DNA of 64,000 nt from contig NZ_JACESB010000005.1 of the NCBI RefSeq assembly GCF_013912005.1, positions 1 through 64,000 of the forward strand. The letters are read 5' to 3'. The stretch comes from Brevundimonas sp. GTDB lineage: Bacteria > Pseudomonadota > Alphaproteobacteria > Caulobacterales > Caulobacteraceae. The notes beneath the pieces were generated by a model that ran no database searches, was not told where the DNA came from, and was given only the letters and a program-made list of their open reading frames with translations. Of this stretch, positions 43,648 to 51,289 are shown one piece after another (the first letter of the stretch is position 1; each line of letters begins with the position of its first letter). Made by a program: the position numbers and the translations under genes.

Positions 43648-43905
43648 ATGGGCAAGGTCGAACTGAACATCGAGATCGATCCGGACAGTGCCGAAGAGGC
43701 GGCGCGGCTCGGAGTGGACCTGGCGAGAGCCGGACGGGCAGGTGTCGAACTGGCTCTGGCCCGCCAGCGCAACAGCCTCAAAACTGCCGAGGAACGCGCT
43801 CGGGACGCCCGCGCATGGGCCGAGGAGAACGCCGAAGCCTTGAAGGCCTACAATGAGCGCGTCGCGCGGGACGGGATATTCGGCGAGGACTTCCGGACCT
43901 GGTGA
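43648..43905 (+). CDS. ccdA: CcdA-type antitoxin
   Basis: 85-residue antitoxin. N-terminal ribbon-helix-helix (GKVELNIEIDPDSAEEAARLGVDLARAGRAGVE) and C-terminal toxin-binding helix with ERARDARAWAEENAEALKAYNERVARDG, whose AWxxENxEAxxxYNxxVxxxG pattern is diagnostic of CcdA. Its TGA stop shares its last base with the ccdB ATG (TGATG). It should still bind operator DNA even though the toxin gene is frameshifted. Confidence 0.88.
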   Translation: MGKVELNIEIDPDSAEEAARLGVDLARAGRAGVELALARQRNSLKTAEERARDARAWAEENAEALKAYNERVARDGIFGEDFRTW

Positions 43906-44215
43906 TGCGTCAGTTCGACGTGTTTCCGAACCCGTCGCCTCGCTCGCGCGTGGCCGCACCCTTCATTGTCCTCATGCAGTCGCACTTCCTCGACGAGATG
44001 CCTACGGCGCTCGTCGCCCCGTTGATGCGTGAGCCGCGAAGCGGCGATTTCACCCGTGTCTCAGTCGCCGTCGTGCTGGACGGCGAAACCCTGCAGGTGT
44101 CGCTCGCCGAGCTGGCGCCATCGCCCGGGCGGAGTTGCGGCGTCCGGTTGGAAGCCTGAAGGATTCGGAGGATGACATCCGCCGCGCCCTCGATCGTCTG
44201 TTCACCGGCTTCTGA
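43905..44215 (+). pseudogene. ccdB: CcdB-type toxin, frameshifted near 44117
   Basis: The frame from ATG 43905 reads a CcdB start (QFDVFPNPSPRSRVAAPFIV, LMQSHFLDEMPTALVAPL) then after LAELA becomes unrelated (PSPGRSCGVRLEA) and stops at 44157-44159. The other frame, from 44117, reads AIARAELRRPVGSLKDSE then DDIRRALDRLFTGF and stops at 44213-44215, the normal CcdB C-terminus (x-x-x-LxxPVGSL...ALDxLFTG). A single missing G in the GGCGGCC-like context at about 44115-44119 restores one frame, so this is a one-base deletion or a sequencing error. The truncated product lacks the gyrase-binding C-terminal helix and should not be toxic. Confidence 0.83.
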
Positions 44216-44261
44216 CCTGATCATCTGATCGCGGACATGCTGACAGCCGAACCAGCGCGCG

Positions 44262-44504
44262 TCAGTCCAGCGCCGTCCAGCGCCGCTCCGCCTCGTCCTT
44301 GTCCACGGTCAGGAAGACCTTGCGCTCGTCGGCGACGACGCGGTCGACAAGATCGAGCGGGATCAGGTGGTGGCGGTCGCCGGCCTCTGAGTCGCGGCGG
44401 GTCAGCTTGACGCCGCCCTCCACCAGGCCGTCGACCTCGCCGACGTGCCGGTTATCCGAGCCGAGGACCTCGAAGTCCTCGCCGATCGCGAAGGCGTCGA
44501 CCAT
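44262..44504 (-). CDS. DUF2171 protein, second of a tandem pair
   Basis: 80-residue PRC-barrel-like DUF2171 protein: FEVLGSDNRHVGEVDGLVEGGVKLTRRDSEAG followed by HHLIPLDLVDRVVADERKVFL. The upstream gene encodes a paralogue with the same HVG, HH-x-IPL/V and V-x-L pattern. The ATG shares one base with the paralogue's stop (TGATG). The function is unknown; such proteins are linked to surface or stress responses in some alphaproteobacteria. Codon use is normal. Confidence 0.85.
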   Translation of the reverse strand: MVDAFAIGEDFEVLGSDNRHVGEVDGLVEGGVKLTRRDSEAGDRHHLIPLDLVDRVVADERKVFLTVDKDEAERRWTALD

Positions 44505-44737
44505 CAGTTCTTCTCCGTCCAGCGCGCCCGGGCCTCGTCGCGGGTCAGGTTCAGGTGGACGTGCTCGTCCACCCGCTCGACCCAGCTGACCGGGATCATG
44601 TGGTGTTTGAAGCCGGCCGCGAGATCGAGCTTGGCCAGTTCGATCTGGTCGCCGTGCAAGTGATCGACCCGACCGACGTGCTCGCCGTCGGAGCCCACCA
44701 CTTCGAGGTGTTCGCGGATCGAGGACGGGTCTACCAT
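44504..44737 (-). CDS. DUF2171 protein, first of a tandem pair
   Basis: 77-residue DUF2171 protein (VDPSSIREHLEVVGSDGEHVGRVDHL, IELAKLDLAAGFKHHMIPVSWVERV, then VHLNLTRDEARARWTEKN). It shares roughly the same layout as the downstream gene and overlaps its start by one base. Residues upstream of ATG 44737 in the longer frame are not conserved, so this start was used. It is divergent from the DUF4169 gene by 71 bp. Confidence 0.84.
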   Translation of the reverse strand: MVDPSSIREHLEVVGSDGEHVGRVDHLHGDQIELAKLDLAAGFKHHMIPVSWVERVDEHVHLNLTRDEARARWTEKN

Positions 44738-44808
44738 GGGAACTCCTTCGGCTGCGGTCCGGGAAGAACCCGTTCGGCGGCCGGCCGGTTGCATGTGCGG
44801 AGGCCCCG

Positions 44809-45000
44809 ATGGGCGACATCGTCAACCTGAACCGGGCCCGCAAGGAGCGGGCGAAGGCCGCCGCCAGGGCCTCGGCCGCCGCCAACCGCGCCGCGCACGG
44901 CCGCACCCGCGGGGAGCGGTCCGGCGCCGAGGCGGAGCGCGCCCGGGCCGCTCGCCTGCTGGACGGGGCGAAGCGGGAGGATCGCGATGACCCCGCGTGA
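44809..45000 (+). CDS. DUF4169 small basic protein
   Basis: 63-residue DUF4169 protein recognised by its invariant start GDIVNLNRARKERAKAAAR. The rest is a continuous Arg/Ala/Lys-rich helix. Role unknown; in relatives the gene is usually next to other small basic proteins or an RHH_4 protein. The last 14 bases overlap the next, 52-codon gene. Confidence 0.85.
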   Translation: MGDIVNLNRARKERAKAAARASAAANRAAHGRTRGERSGAEAERARAARLLDGAKREDRDDPA

Positions 45001-45145
45001 GGAGAAGCGACGCCTGCAGCGCGGTCTCATCCCCATGCTGATCGCCATCCGCGTGCAGGAGGCGCGCAAGCGCAAGGCGGCCGAGGCCGCCGCCCGGGCC
45101 GAGGGCCGGCCGCCGCCGAAGCCGCGGAAGAAGGGCTGGTTCTAG
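44987..45145 (+). CDS. 52-residue basic protein, overlapping DUF4169
   Basis: ATG 44987 to TAG 45145 encodes a 52-residue Lys/Arg-rich protein (TPREEKRRLQRGLIPMLIA then IRVQEARKRKAAEAAARAEG, ending KPRKKGWF). It is shorter than most automated gene-length cutoffs. Evidence: the 14-nt overlap with DUF4169 typical of co-translated genes, a coherent amphipathic composition, and an end that exactly meets the convergent EamA stop in a shared CTAG. Function unknown. Confidence 0.6.
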   Translation: MTPREEKRRLQRGLIPMLIAIRVQEARKRKAAEAAARAEGRPPPKPRKKGWF

Positions 45146-46083
45146 GCCGCCGAGATCCGCGGGGCGCGGATCATCAGCACCTGCCCGGCCAGAACCAGCG
45201 CCAGCCCCGCGAGGGCGAGCCAGCCGAAGCGGGCGTGCTCGAACAGCACCGAGACCAGCATGGCGATGGGCGGGGTCAGGGCCGAGATGTAGCTGGCGAG
45301 GGCGTAGCCGCGGGTGCGGGCGATGCCGAAATAGACCACGAAGGCGATCACCGAACCGAACACCGACAGGTAGAGCAGCGAACCGATGTAGCGGGCGGTG
45401 GGCTCGACCGACCACTCCGCGCCGGTGACGAGGCCGTAGAGCGCCAGCACCCCGGTCCCGTAGGCCATGGCCCACGCCGTCGAGGGGATGACGGCCGAGC
45501 CGGCCTGCTGGCCGCGCCAGGCGAAATAGTTGCCGAAGGCCGAGGCGGCCACGGCGGTGAAGGCGAAGCCGACGCCGGCGGCGCTGGCTTCGGACAGGCC
45601 CCCGGTCAGGACCTCCGACCCGGACAGCACCGCCACGCCGAGGACGCCCAGCAGCGCCCCCGCCCACGCCGCCATCGCCGACCGCTGGCGGGCGGCGACG
45701 CGGAACAGGATCAGGTTGAGGAAGGCCAGGGAGGCGAAGATCACCGCCACCACCGCCGAGGCGATCCGGCCCTCGGCCGCGTAGGTGAAGCTGTAGCTGA
45801 TCGAGAAGGCGAACACCCCCTGCCCCAGCGCCGCGAGGTGCTGGTCGCGGGTCAGCTTCAGGGACCGGCCGGTGGCCAGGCAGCCGGCGAAGATCAGCAC
45901 GGCGGCGAGACCGAAGCGCCAGACGATGGAGGCGATCGGATCCACCGCGCCCAGCTGCAGGGTGATGGCGTACCAGGTGGTGCCCCAGATGGTGGCGCAC
46001 AGGCCGACGCCGCCGATCGCCAGCAGCGTCGCGCGGGACAGTCCGGGGGCCGGCGACGCGGGGCTATCCGTGGGAGCGGTCAT
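45142..46083 (-). CDS. EamA/DMT family transporter
   Basis: 313-residue integral membrane protein with ten predicted helices and two EamA (DUF6) repeats, the second starting near residue 170. The first helix ATLLAIGGVGLCATIWGTTW and the GQGVFAFSISYSFTYAAEGRIASAVVAVIFASLA block fit drug/metabolite exporters such as YdcZ/RhaT-like DMT proteins. The substrate is unknown. ATG 46083 was used. It is convergent with the 52-residue gene and divergent from nothing; Coq4 lies upstream on the same strand. Confidence 0.9.
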   Translation of the reverse strand: MTAPTDSPASPAPGLSRATLLAIGGVGLCATIWGTTWYAITLQLGAVDPIASIVWRFGLAAVLIFAGCLATGRSLKLTRDQHLAALGQGVFAFSISYSFTYAAEGRIASAVVAVIFASLAFLNLILFRVAARQRSAMAAWAGALLGVLGVAVLSGSEVLTGGLSEASAAGVGFAFTAVAASAFGNYFAWRGQQAGSAVIPSTAWAMAYGTGVLALYGLVTGAEWSVEPTARYIGSLLYLSVFGSVIAFVVYFGIARTRGYALASYISALTPPIAMLVSVLFEHARFGWLALAGLALVLAGQVLMIRAPRISAA

Positions 46084-46170
46084 TCCCGCCCAGTGACGCA
46101 CGCGCGAACCGGGCGCAAGCCGGGAAATCGGACGCCGCCCCAAGCTGACCTTATGCGGCCCTGCCGGCCG

Positions 46171-46920
46171 TCAGGCGCGGAGCTTGAGCGACTGACGCAC
46201 CGCGGGAGGCACGGCCTCGTAGACCGTCGGCGGCCGCAGTCCCAGGCTGCGGCGCACGGCGTCGAGCGGCATGTCGAACAGGGCCTCGTAGTCCAGCGCC
46301 GGCAGCCAGCGGGTCCGGCGGCCGATGCGCCACGCCTGCAGCACCGCGCGGCGGGCCGGGATGGACGGGTTCTCGCGCCGGATTTCGCGCGCCGCGCCCA
46401 GGCCGATGAAGGCGAAGCCGAGGTTGCCGGTCTGGGCGTACGAAAAGGCCACCACGCAGGCCTCGCCCAGCGCGTCCGTCTCGTAGCCGGTCAGCACGTG
46501 CCAGACGTCGTGCACGTCGCGCAGGCGACGGCTGTACCAGATCACCGGATGCTCGGCGTCGACGAGGGGGCCGACCTTGCGCGCCTCCATCGCCAGCCCC
46601 TCGGCGGTGAAGCCCCGGGCCTCGCGGAAGGCGCGATAGGCGGCGCCGACGGTGCCGGGGCCGAAGCGGGCCAGCCACGCCGGATCGTCGAGCCGGTGCG
46701 CCAGCTCCTCGCGCAGGAAGGCCTGTCGTCCGCCCTCCATGGTCCGCAGCATGCGATCGTAGCCGCGCCGGATCGAGCGGCCGGACAGGGCTCGCATGAT
46801 CTCGAACACCTGGGCGGTGTCCTCCTTGTCGCGCACCAGGCGACGGAAGGCGCGCAGCGCCGCCAGCGGCTCAAGCCGCTGCGGTCTCAGGCGGGTGAAC
46901 TCAAGGTCGGCGGCGGTCAT
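46171..46920 (-). CDS. Coq4 family ubiquinone biosynthesis protein
   Basis: 249-residue Coq4-like protein. The metal-binding signature is RRLRDVHDVWHVLTGYETDALGE, which matches H-D-x-x-H-(x11)-E of Coq4. Upstream VLTGYE-like and downstream GNLGFAFIGLGAAREIRRE fit too. Coq4 is needed for late ring modification (C1 decarboxylation/hydroxylation) of coenzyme Q. ATG 46920 was preferred over 46947. No other coq gene is adjacent. Confidence 0.88.
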   Translation of the reverse strand: MTAADLEFTRLRPQRLEPLAALRAFRRLVRDKEDTAQVFEIMRALSGRSIRRGYDRMLRTMEGGRQAFLREELAHRLDDPAWLARFGPGTVGAAYRAFREARGFTAEGLAMEARKVGPLVDAEHPVIWYSRRLRDVHDVWHVLTGYETDALGEACVVAFSYAQTGNLGFAFIGLGAAREIRRENPSIPARRAVLQAWRIGRRTRWLPALDYEALFDMPLDAVRRSLGLRPPTVYEAVPPAVRQSLKLRA

Positions 46921-47017
46921 GGTCGGGATCCTGCGTGACCCCACCATACCCGAAGCGGAGGATCAGGTGAACGTCGATCACATCGCGCGCGCCGTCCGGA
47001 TCGGCTAGGCTGCCGAC

Positions 47018-47254
47018 ATGCTCAGAAAGCGCTCCGTCTCCCTCTCCGGCCACGCCACCTCCGTGGCGCTGGAGCCCGAGTTCTGGGCGGTGCTCGACCA
47101 GATCGCCGCGCACATGGGCCTCGGTCACGCCGGGCTGATGAAGCGGATCGACGAGCGGCGGGGACGGGTCCCCCTCGCCTCCTCGTGCCGTCTGCTGGCG
47201 CTCGCCTGGGCGGGCGGCGACCGGTCCTTCGCCGAACAGGAGTCGGTCGATTGA
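47018..47254 (+). CDS. RHH_4 ribbon-helix-helix protein
   Basis: 78-residue DNA-binding-like protein. Start LRKRSVSLSGHATSVALEPEFWAVLDQIAAHMGLG, followed by LMKRIDERRGRVPLASSCRLLAL, is the RHH_4 pattern. Such small regulators are common in Alphaproteobacteria, often near DUF4169. Here DUF4169 lies about 2 kb upstream. The regulated gene is unknown. Confidence 0.85.
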   Translation: MLRKRSVSLSGHATSVALEPEFWAVLDQIAAHMGLGHAGLMKRIDERRGRVPLASSCRLLALAWAGGDRSFAEQESVD

Positions 47255-47296
47255 CAGGGGCAGGAGTTGGCGCATGGTGAGGCCGGGAGGCGCGGC

Positions 47297-48013
47297 ATGA
47301 CCGACAATCGACTGATCCCCGCCGTCGTGTTCGGCGGCCTGCTGGCCATAGGCATGATCGGCGGCGGCGCCCTGATCGGCCAGGGCGTGGTCAACGCCCG
47401 CGTCGGCGACCGGACCGTGAGCGTGCGCGGTCTCGCCGAACGGGACGTGAAGGCCGACCTCGCCATCCTGCCGGTGCGCTTCACCGCCTCGGGCGAGGTG
47501 CTGTCGGAGGTGCAGGCGCGGATCGACGGCGACCTCGCCATCGTGCGCCGGTTCCTGGCGCAGCAGGGCTACCCCGCCGAGGCGGTCACCCTCGGCCGCC
47601 TCGAGGTCGCCGACCGGCGCGCCCGCGAGTACGGCAGCCAGGACCAGGGCCCGCGCTTCATCCTCGCCCAGACCGTGATCGTCCGCACCGGCGACGTGAA
47701 CCGGGTGCAGAACACGACCCGGGCGCTCAACGACCTGATCCGCCAGGGCGTGGTGCTGCAGGACTTCAACGGCCCCAGCTACATCTTCACGCGGCTGAAC
47801 GAGGTGCGGCCGGCGATGATCGCGGAGGCCACCGCCTCCGCCCGCTCCGGCGCCGAACAGTTCGCCCGCGACTCCGGCACGGGGGTCGGCGCGATCCGCG
47901 AGGCCTCCCAGGGGTATTTCGAGATCCTCGCCCGGGACGAAAGCGGCGACGAACGCCAGACCCCCGACAAGAAGGTCCGGGTCGTCACCACCGTCCGCTA
48001 CGCGCTGCGCTGA
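47297..48013 (+). CDS. SIMPL domain periplasmic/membrane protein
   Basis: 238-residue SIMPL (DUF541) protein. One N-terminal helix (IPAVVFGGLLAIGMIGGGALIG, about 6-27) anchors or exports it. The domain starts DRTVSVRGLAERDVKADLAILPVRFTASGE and continues to KKVRVVTTVRYAL. SIMPL proteins form rings and in Brucella confer oxidative-stress tolerance. It starts 42 bp after the RHH_4 gene. Function in this organism is not known. Confidence 0.9.
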   Translation: MTDNRLIPAVVFGGLLAIGMIGGGALIGQGVVNARVGDRTVSVRGLAERDVKADLAILPVRFTASGEVLSEVQARIDGDLAIVRRFLAQQGYPAEAVTLGRLEVADRRAREYGSQDQGPRFILAQTVIVRTGDVNRVQNTTRALNDLIRQGVVLQDFNGPSYIFTRLNEVRPAMIAEATASARSGAEQFARDSGTGVGAIREASQGYFEILARDESGDERQTPDKKVRVVTTVRYALR

Positions 48014-48016
48014 CGA

Positions 48017-48343
48017 TCAGTTCGCCGGCGCGGGTCCCGGCTCGGGCAGGCTGGGCGGCTCGACCGGCGGGGGATTCGGCAGGTCGGGCAGTTCCGGCGC
48101 CCGCGGCAGCTCGGGCGTCGGCACGTCGACGTCGATGTTGACGTCGGTTGCGTCGGGCGTGTCCACGCGGCCGTTGGACAGCATGAACACCACGATGATC
48201 ACCAGCACCACGATCAGGCCGCCGACGAGGAAGGCGACCCAGGCGCCGCCCCCGCCCCGACGCTCCGGCGGATTGTTGATGGTGGTGTGATGCACCACCT
48301 CGGGCCGGCGGTCCTCCGGCGGGGGCAGGTTCGGATCGGTCAT
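48017..48343 (-). CDS. Single-pass membrane protein with DVNIDVDVP motif
   Basis: 108-residue protein. Acidic/Pro N-terminus, a Gly-rich GGGG (30-33), one helix (about 34-55, AWVAFLVGGLIVVLVIIVVF), then DVNIDVDVP (67-75) and a Pro/Glu-rich tail. Predicted topology is single-pass with the DVNIDVD side opposite the N-terminus. It is paralogous to the next gene upstream. No family is recognised. It ends 4 bp after the convergent SIMPL stop. Confidence 0.7.
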   Translation of the reverse strand: MTDPNLPPPEDRRPEVVHHTTINNPPERRGGGGAWVAFLVGGLIVVLVIIVVFMLSNGRVDTPDATDVNIDVDVPTPELPRAPELPDLPNPPPVEPPSLPEPGPAPAN

Positions 48344-48346
48344 GAA

Positions 48347-48553
48347 TCAGCTCCCCGACGGCGCGGGCATGGCGGGCGCGGAGACTTCCGGCAGGTCGAC
48401 ATCGACGTTGACGTCCTTCTCGCCGCCTCCGAAGCCGCCGCCGGCGAAGACGAAATAGGCCACGATGGCGAGCACCACGACCACGGCCCCGACGATGAAG
48501 GCCATGCCGGTGTTGCCGCCGCCGCCGGTGTTGTTGTTGATGTTGTCGGCCAT
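48347..48553 (-). CDS. Single-pass membrane protein with DVNVDVDLP motif
   Basis: 68-residue protein with the same plan as the 48017 gene: an N-rich start (ADNINNNTGGGGNTG), one helix (about 17-37), a Gly-rich hinge (FGGGEK) and DVNVDVDLP (47-55), then a short Pro/Ala tail. It lies 3 bp upstream of the paralogue on the same strand, so both are one unit. It is divergent from uvrD by 125 bp. Confidence 0.7.
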   Translation of the reverse strand: MADNINNNTGGGGNTGMAFIVGAVVVVLAIVAYFVFAGGGFGGGEKDVNVDVDLPEVSAPAMPAPSGS

Positions 48554-48678
48554 GAACCGAACCTCCGCTGCTGAACCAGTGCGGCGTCCAAACGGAGCCG
48601 TGGCCGTTGCGGTTCCGGCGCCCGCGGCGGGGAGCGGCTGACAAGCGGCCCCGTGCTCCTTATGTTCCGTCGGTTCCC

Positions 48679-51000
48679 ATGACCGATTCCGCTCCCCCCC
48701 GCATCTCCGATCTTGCGCGCGCCCGGCCTCCGGGCGGCGTCGGCCCCGACTATCTGGCGGGGCTGAACCCCGAGCAGCGCGAGGCGGTCGAGACGACCGA
48801 AGGCCCGGTGCTGGTGCTGGCGGGCGCGGGCACGGGCAAGACGCGGGTGCTGACCACGCGGCTGGCGCACATCCTCGCCACCGGCCGGGCGCGGCCGTGG
48901 GAGCTGCTGGCGGTGACCTTCACCAACAAGGCCGCGCGCGAGATGCGGGAGCGGATCACCCATCTGATCGGGCCGTCCGCCGAGGGCCTGCGCTGGCTGG
49001 GCACCTTCCACTCCATCGCCGCCCAGATCCTGCGCCGGCACGCGGAGCTGGTCGGGCTGAAGTCCACCTTCACCATCCTCGACACCGACGACCAGGAGCG
49101 GGTGTGCAAGCAGCTGATCGAGGCGGCCAACCTCGACTCCAAGCGCTGGACCCCGCGCTCGCTGAGCGGTCTGATCGACCACTGGAAGAACCGCGGCTGG
49201 ACGCCGGAGAAGCTGCCGGCCGGCGAGGACTTCGCCAACGGCAAGGGCCAGACCCTGTACGCCGCCTATCAGGCCCGGCTCGCCTCGCTGAACGCCTGCG
49301 ACTTCGGCGACCTGCTGCTGCACAACATCACCATCCTGTCGCAGCACGCTGACATTGCGGAAGAATATCGCCGTCGGTTCCGCTACATCCTCGTCGACGA
49401 GTACCAGGACACCAACGTCGCCCAGTACCTCTGGCTGCGCCTGCTCACCGCCTCGACCGGCAACGTCTGCTGCGTCGGCGACGACGACCAGTCGATCTAC
49501 GGCTGGCGCGGGGCCGAGGTGGACAACATCCTGCGCTTCGAGCGCGACTTCCCCGGGGCGAAGGTGATCCGGCTGGAGCGCAACTACCGCTCGACGCACC
49601 ACATCCTCGGCGCCGCCTCGGGCCTGATCAGCGCCAACCGGGGGCGGCTGGGCAAGACCCTGTGGACCGAGGACACCGCCGGCGACAAGGTGCGCGTGCG
49701 CGGCGTCTGGGACGGCGAGGCCGAGGCCCGGCTGATCGCCGACGAGATCGAGACGGCGAGGAAGTCCGGCCTGAAGTACAGCGACATGGCCGTGCTGGTG
49801 CGCGCCTCGTTCCAGATGCGGGCGTTCGAGGAGCGCTTCGTGATGCTGGCCATCCCCTACACGGTGATCGGCGGGCCGCGCTTCTTCGAACGGGCCGAGA
49901 TCCGCGACGCCCACGCCTATCTGCGGCTGATCGTGTCCGAGGACGACGACCTGGCGTTCGAGCGCATCGTCAACGTCCCCAAGCGCGGCGTCGGCGACAC
50001 CTCGGTGCAGAAGATCCTGACCATCGCCCGCGAGAACGGGGTCTCGGCGATGCAGGCGGTGCGCGCCCTGCTCGGCTCCGACGAGCTGCAGGCGCGCACC
50101 CGCACCGCCCTGTCCAACTTCGTGCGCGACCTCGACCGCTGGCGCACCCGGGCGGCGGAGATCCCGCACTGGGAGCTGACCGAGCTCGTGCTCGAGGAGA
50201 GCGGCTACACCGACATGCAGAAGGCCGACCGGACCAGCGGCCCGACGCGGCTCGACAACCTGAAGGAGCTGGTCCAGTCGATGCAGGCCTTCGACGGCCT
50301 GACCGCCTATCTGGAGCACGTCTCCCTGGTCATGGACCTCGACCGCGGCGACAGCGCGGATTCGGTGCAGATCATGACCCTGCACGGGGCCAAGGGGCTG
50401 GAGTTTCCGCTGGTCTTCCTGCCGGGCTGGGAGGAAGGCGTCTTCCCGAGCCAGCGCAGCATCGACGAGAAGGGCGAGAAGGGCCTCGAGGAGGAGCGCC
50501 GCCTCGCCTATGTCGGCGTCACCCGGGCCAAGTCGGACGCCCGGATCAGCTTCGCGGCCAACCGCCTCGTCTACGGCCGCTGGACCAGCCAGCTGCCCAG
50601 CCGCTTCGTCGACGAACTGCCGATCGACCACGTCGAGGCGCAGTCGGACACCGGCTACTACGGCGCCTCGGCCGGCATGAAGGAGGCCAAGAGCCGCTGG
50701 GACGAGGCGCCCAGCTTCGGTTCGGGCTATTCCTCGCCCGGCTGGAAGCGGGCCCAGTCCTTCACGGCCGCCCGCGCCCCCGCCGACCGCCCGGCGCGGC
50801 ACGCCCTGATCGAGGGCGACGGGCGCCTGATCGCCACCGCCGATCCGAAGGCCGGCTCAGGCTGGACCAAGGGCGACCGGGTCTTCCACCAGAAATTCGG
50901 CTACGGCCACGTCCGCCTGATCGAGGGCAACAAGCTGGTGGTGGCCTTCGACAAGGCGGGCGAGAAGAAGGTGATCGACACCTTCGTGGAAAAGGCCTGA
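48679..51000 (+). CDS. uvrD: UvrD/PcrA-type DNA helicase
   Basis: 773-residue superfamily 1A 3'-5' helicase. N-terminal Q-motif and Walker A: LNPEQREAV, VLAGAGTGKTRVLTTRLA. Motif II is VDEYQDTN, motif III GDDDQSIYGWRGA, later motifs YRST and MTLHGAKGLEFPLVFLPGWEEG. The C-terminal tail (residues about 640-773) holds a Tudor-like FGYGHVRLIEGNKLVVAFDKAGEKKVID, which in PcrA binds RNA polymerase. It acts in nucleotide excision repair, mismatch repair and removal of stalled complexes. The stop lies inside a terminator. Confidence 0.96.
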   Translation: MTDSAPPRISDLARARPPGGVGPDYLAGLNPEQREAVETTEGPVLVLAGAGTGKTRVLTTRLAHILATGRARPWELLAVTFTNKAAREMRERITHLIGPSAEGLRWLGTFHSIAAQILRRHAELVGLKSTFTILDTDDQERVCKQLIEAANLDSKRWTPRSLSGLIDHWKNRGWTPEKLPAGEDFANGKGQTLYAAYQARLASLNACDFGDLLLHNITILSQHADIAEEYRRRFRYILVDEYQDTNVAQYLWLRLLTASTGNVCCVGDDDQSIYGWRGAEVDNILRFERDFPGAKVIRLERNYRSTHHILGAASGLISANRGRLGKTLWTEDTAGDKVRVRGVWDGEAEARLIADEIETARKSGLKYSDMAVLVRASFQMRAFEERFVMLAIPYTVIGGPRFFERAEIRDAHAYLRLIVSEDDDLAFERIVNVPKRGVGDTSVQKILTIARENGVSAMQAVRALLGSDELQARTRTALSNFVRDLDRWRTRAAEIPHWELTELVLEESGYTDMQKADRTSGPTRLDNLKELVQSMQAFDGLTAYLEHVSLVMDLDRGDSADSVQIMTLHGAKGLEFPLVFLPGWEEGVFPSQRSIDEKGEKGLEEERRLAYVGVTRAKSDARISFAANRLVYGRWTSQLPSRFVDELPIDHVEAQSDTGYYGASAGMKEAKSRWDEAPSFGSGYSSPGWKRAQSFTAARAPADRPARHALIEGDGRLIATADPKAGSGWTKGDRVFHQKFGYGHVRLIEGNKLVVAFDKAGEKKVIDTFVEKA

Positions 51001-51020
51001 CCCGCGGGGGTCAGGCCTTT
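50991..51020. terminator. Bidirectional terminator of uvrD and the DUF378 gene
   Basis: AAAGGCCTGACCC (50991-51003) pairs perfectly with GGGTCAGGCCTTT (51008-51020), a 13-bp stem with a 4-nt loop. A-rich and T-rich ends on both sides suit termination in both directions. The uvrD stop is inside the left arm, and the convergent DUF378 gene ends 23 bp to the right. Confidence 0.85.
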
Positions 51021-51043
51021 CCTCGCTTCAGGCCGAACCGCGC

Positions 51044-51289
51044 TTACATGCGGGCGGCGGTCGTCCGGTGACCCGCCTCGGCGTGGGCTTCGCCGATGCT
51101 GAAGGCCTTCATCAGGGGCATGATCTGCCACAGGGCCGACAGGCCGACGAGCACATAGACCAGACGCGACAGGACCGAGCCTTCGCCGAAGATGGCGGCG
51201 ACAAGATCGAACTCGAACGCGCCGACCAGACCCCAGTTGAGGCCGCCGACGATCAGCAGGATGAGAGTAACGAGATTGAGAGCTTTCAT
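51044..51289 (-). CDS. DUF378 membrane protein
   Basis: 81-residue DUF378 protein with two helices: ALNLVTLILLIVGGLNWGLVGAF (the NWGLVG signature is diagnostic) and LVYVLVGLSALWQIMPLM. A hydrophilic His/Arg tail follows. Function unknown. It starts from ATG 51289, with a 165-bp region upstream before the ligase gene that holds no clear signal, and shares the uvrD terminator. Confidence 0.88.
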   Translation of the reverse strand: MKALNLVTLILLIVGGLNWGLVGAFEFDLVAAIFGEGSVLSRLVYVLVGLSALWQIMPLMKAFSIGEAHAEAGHRTTAARM

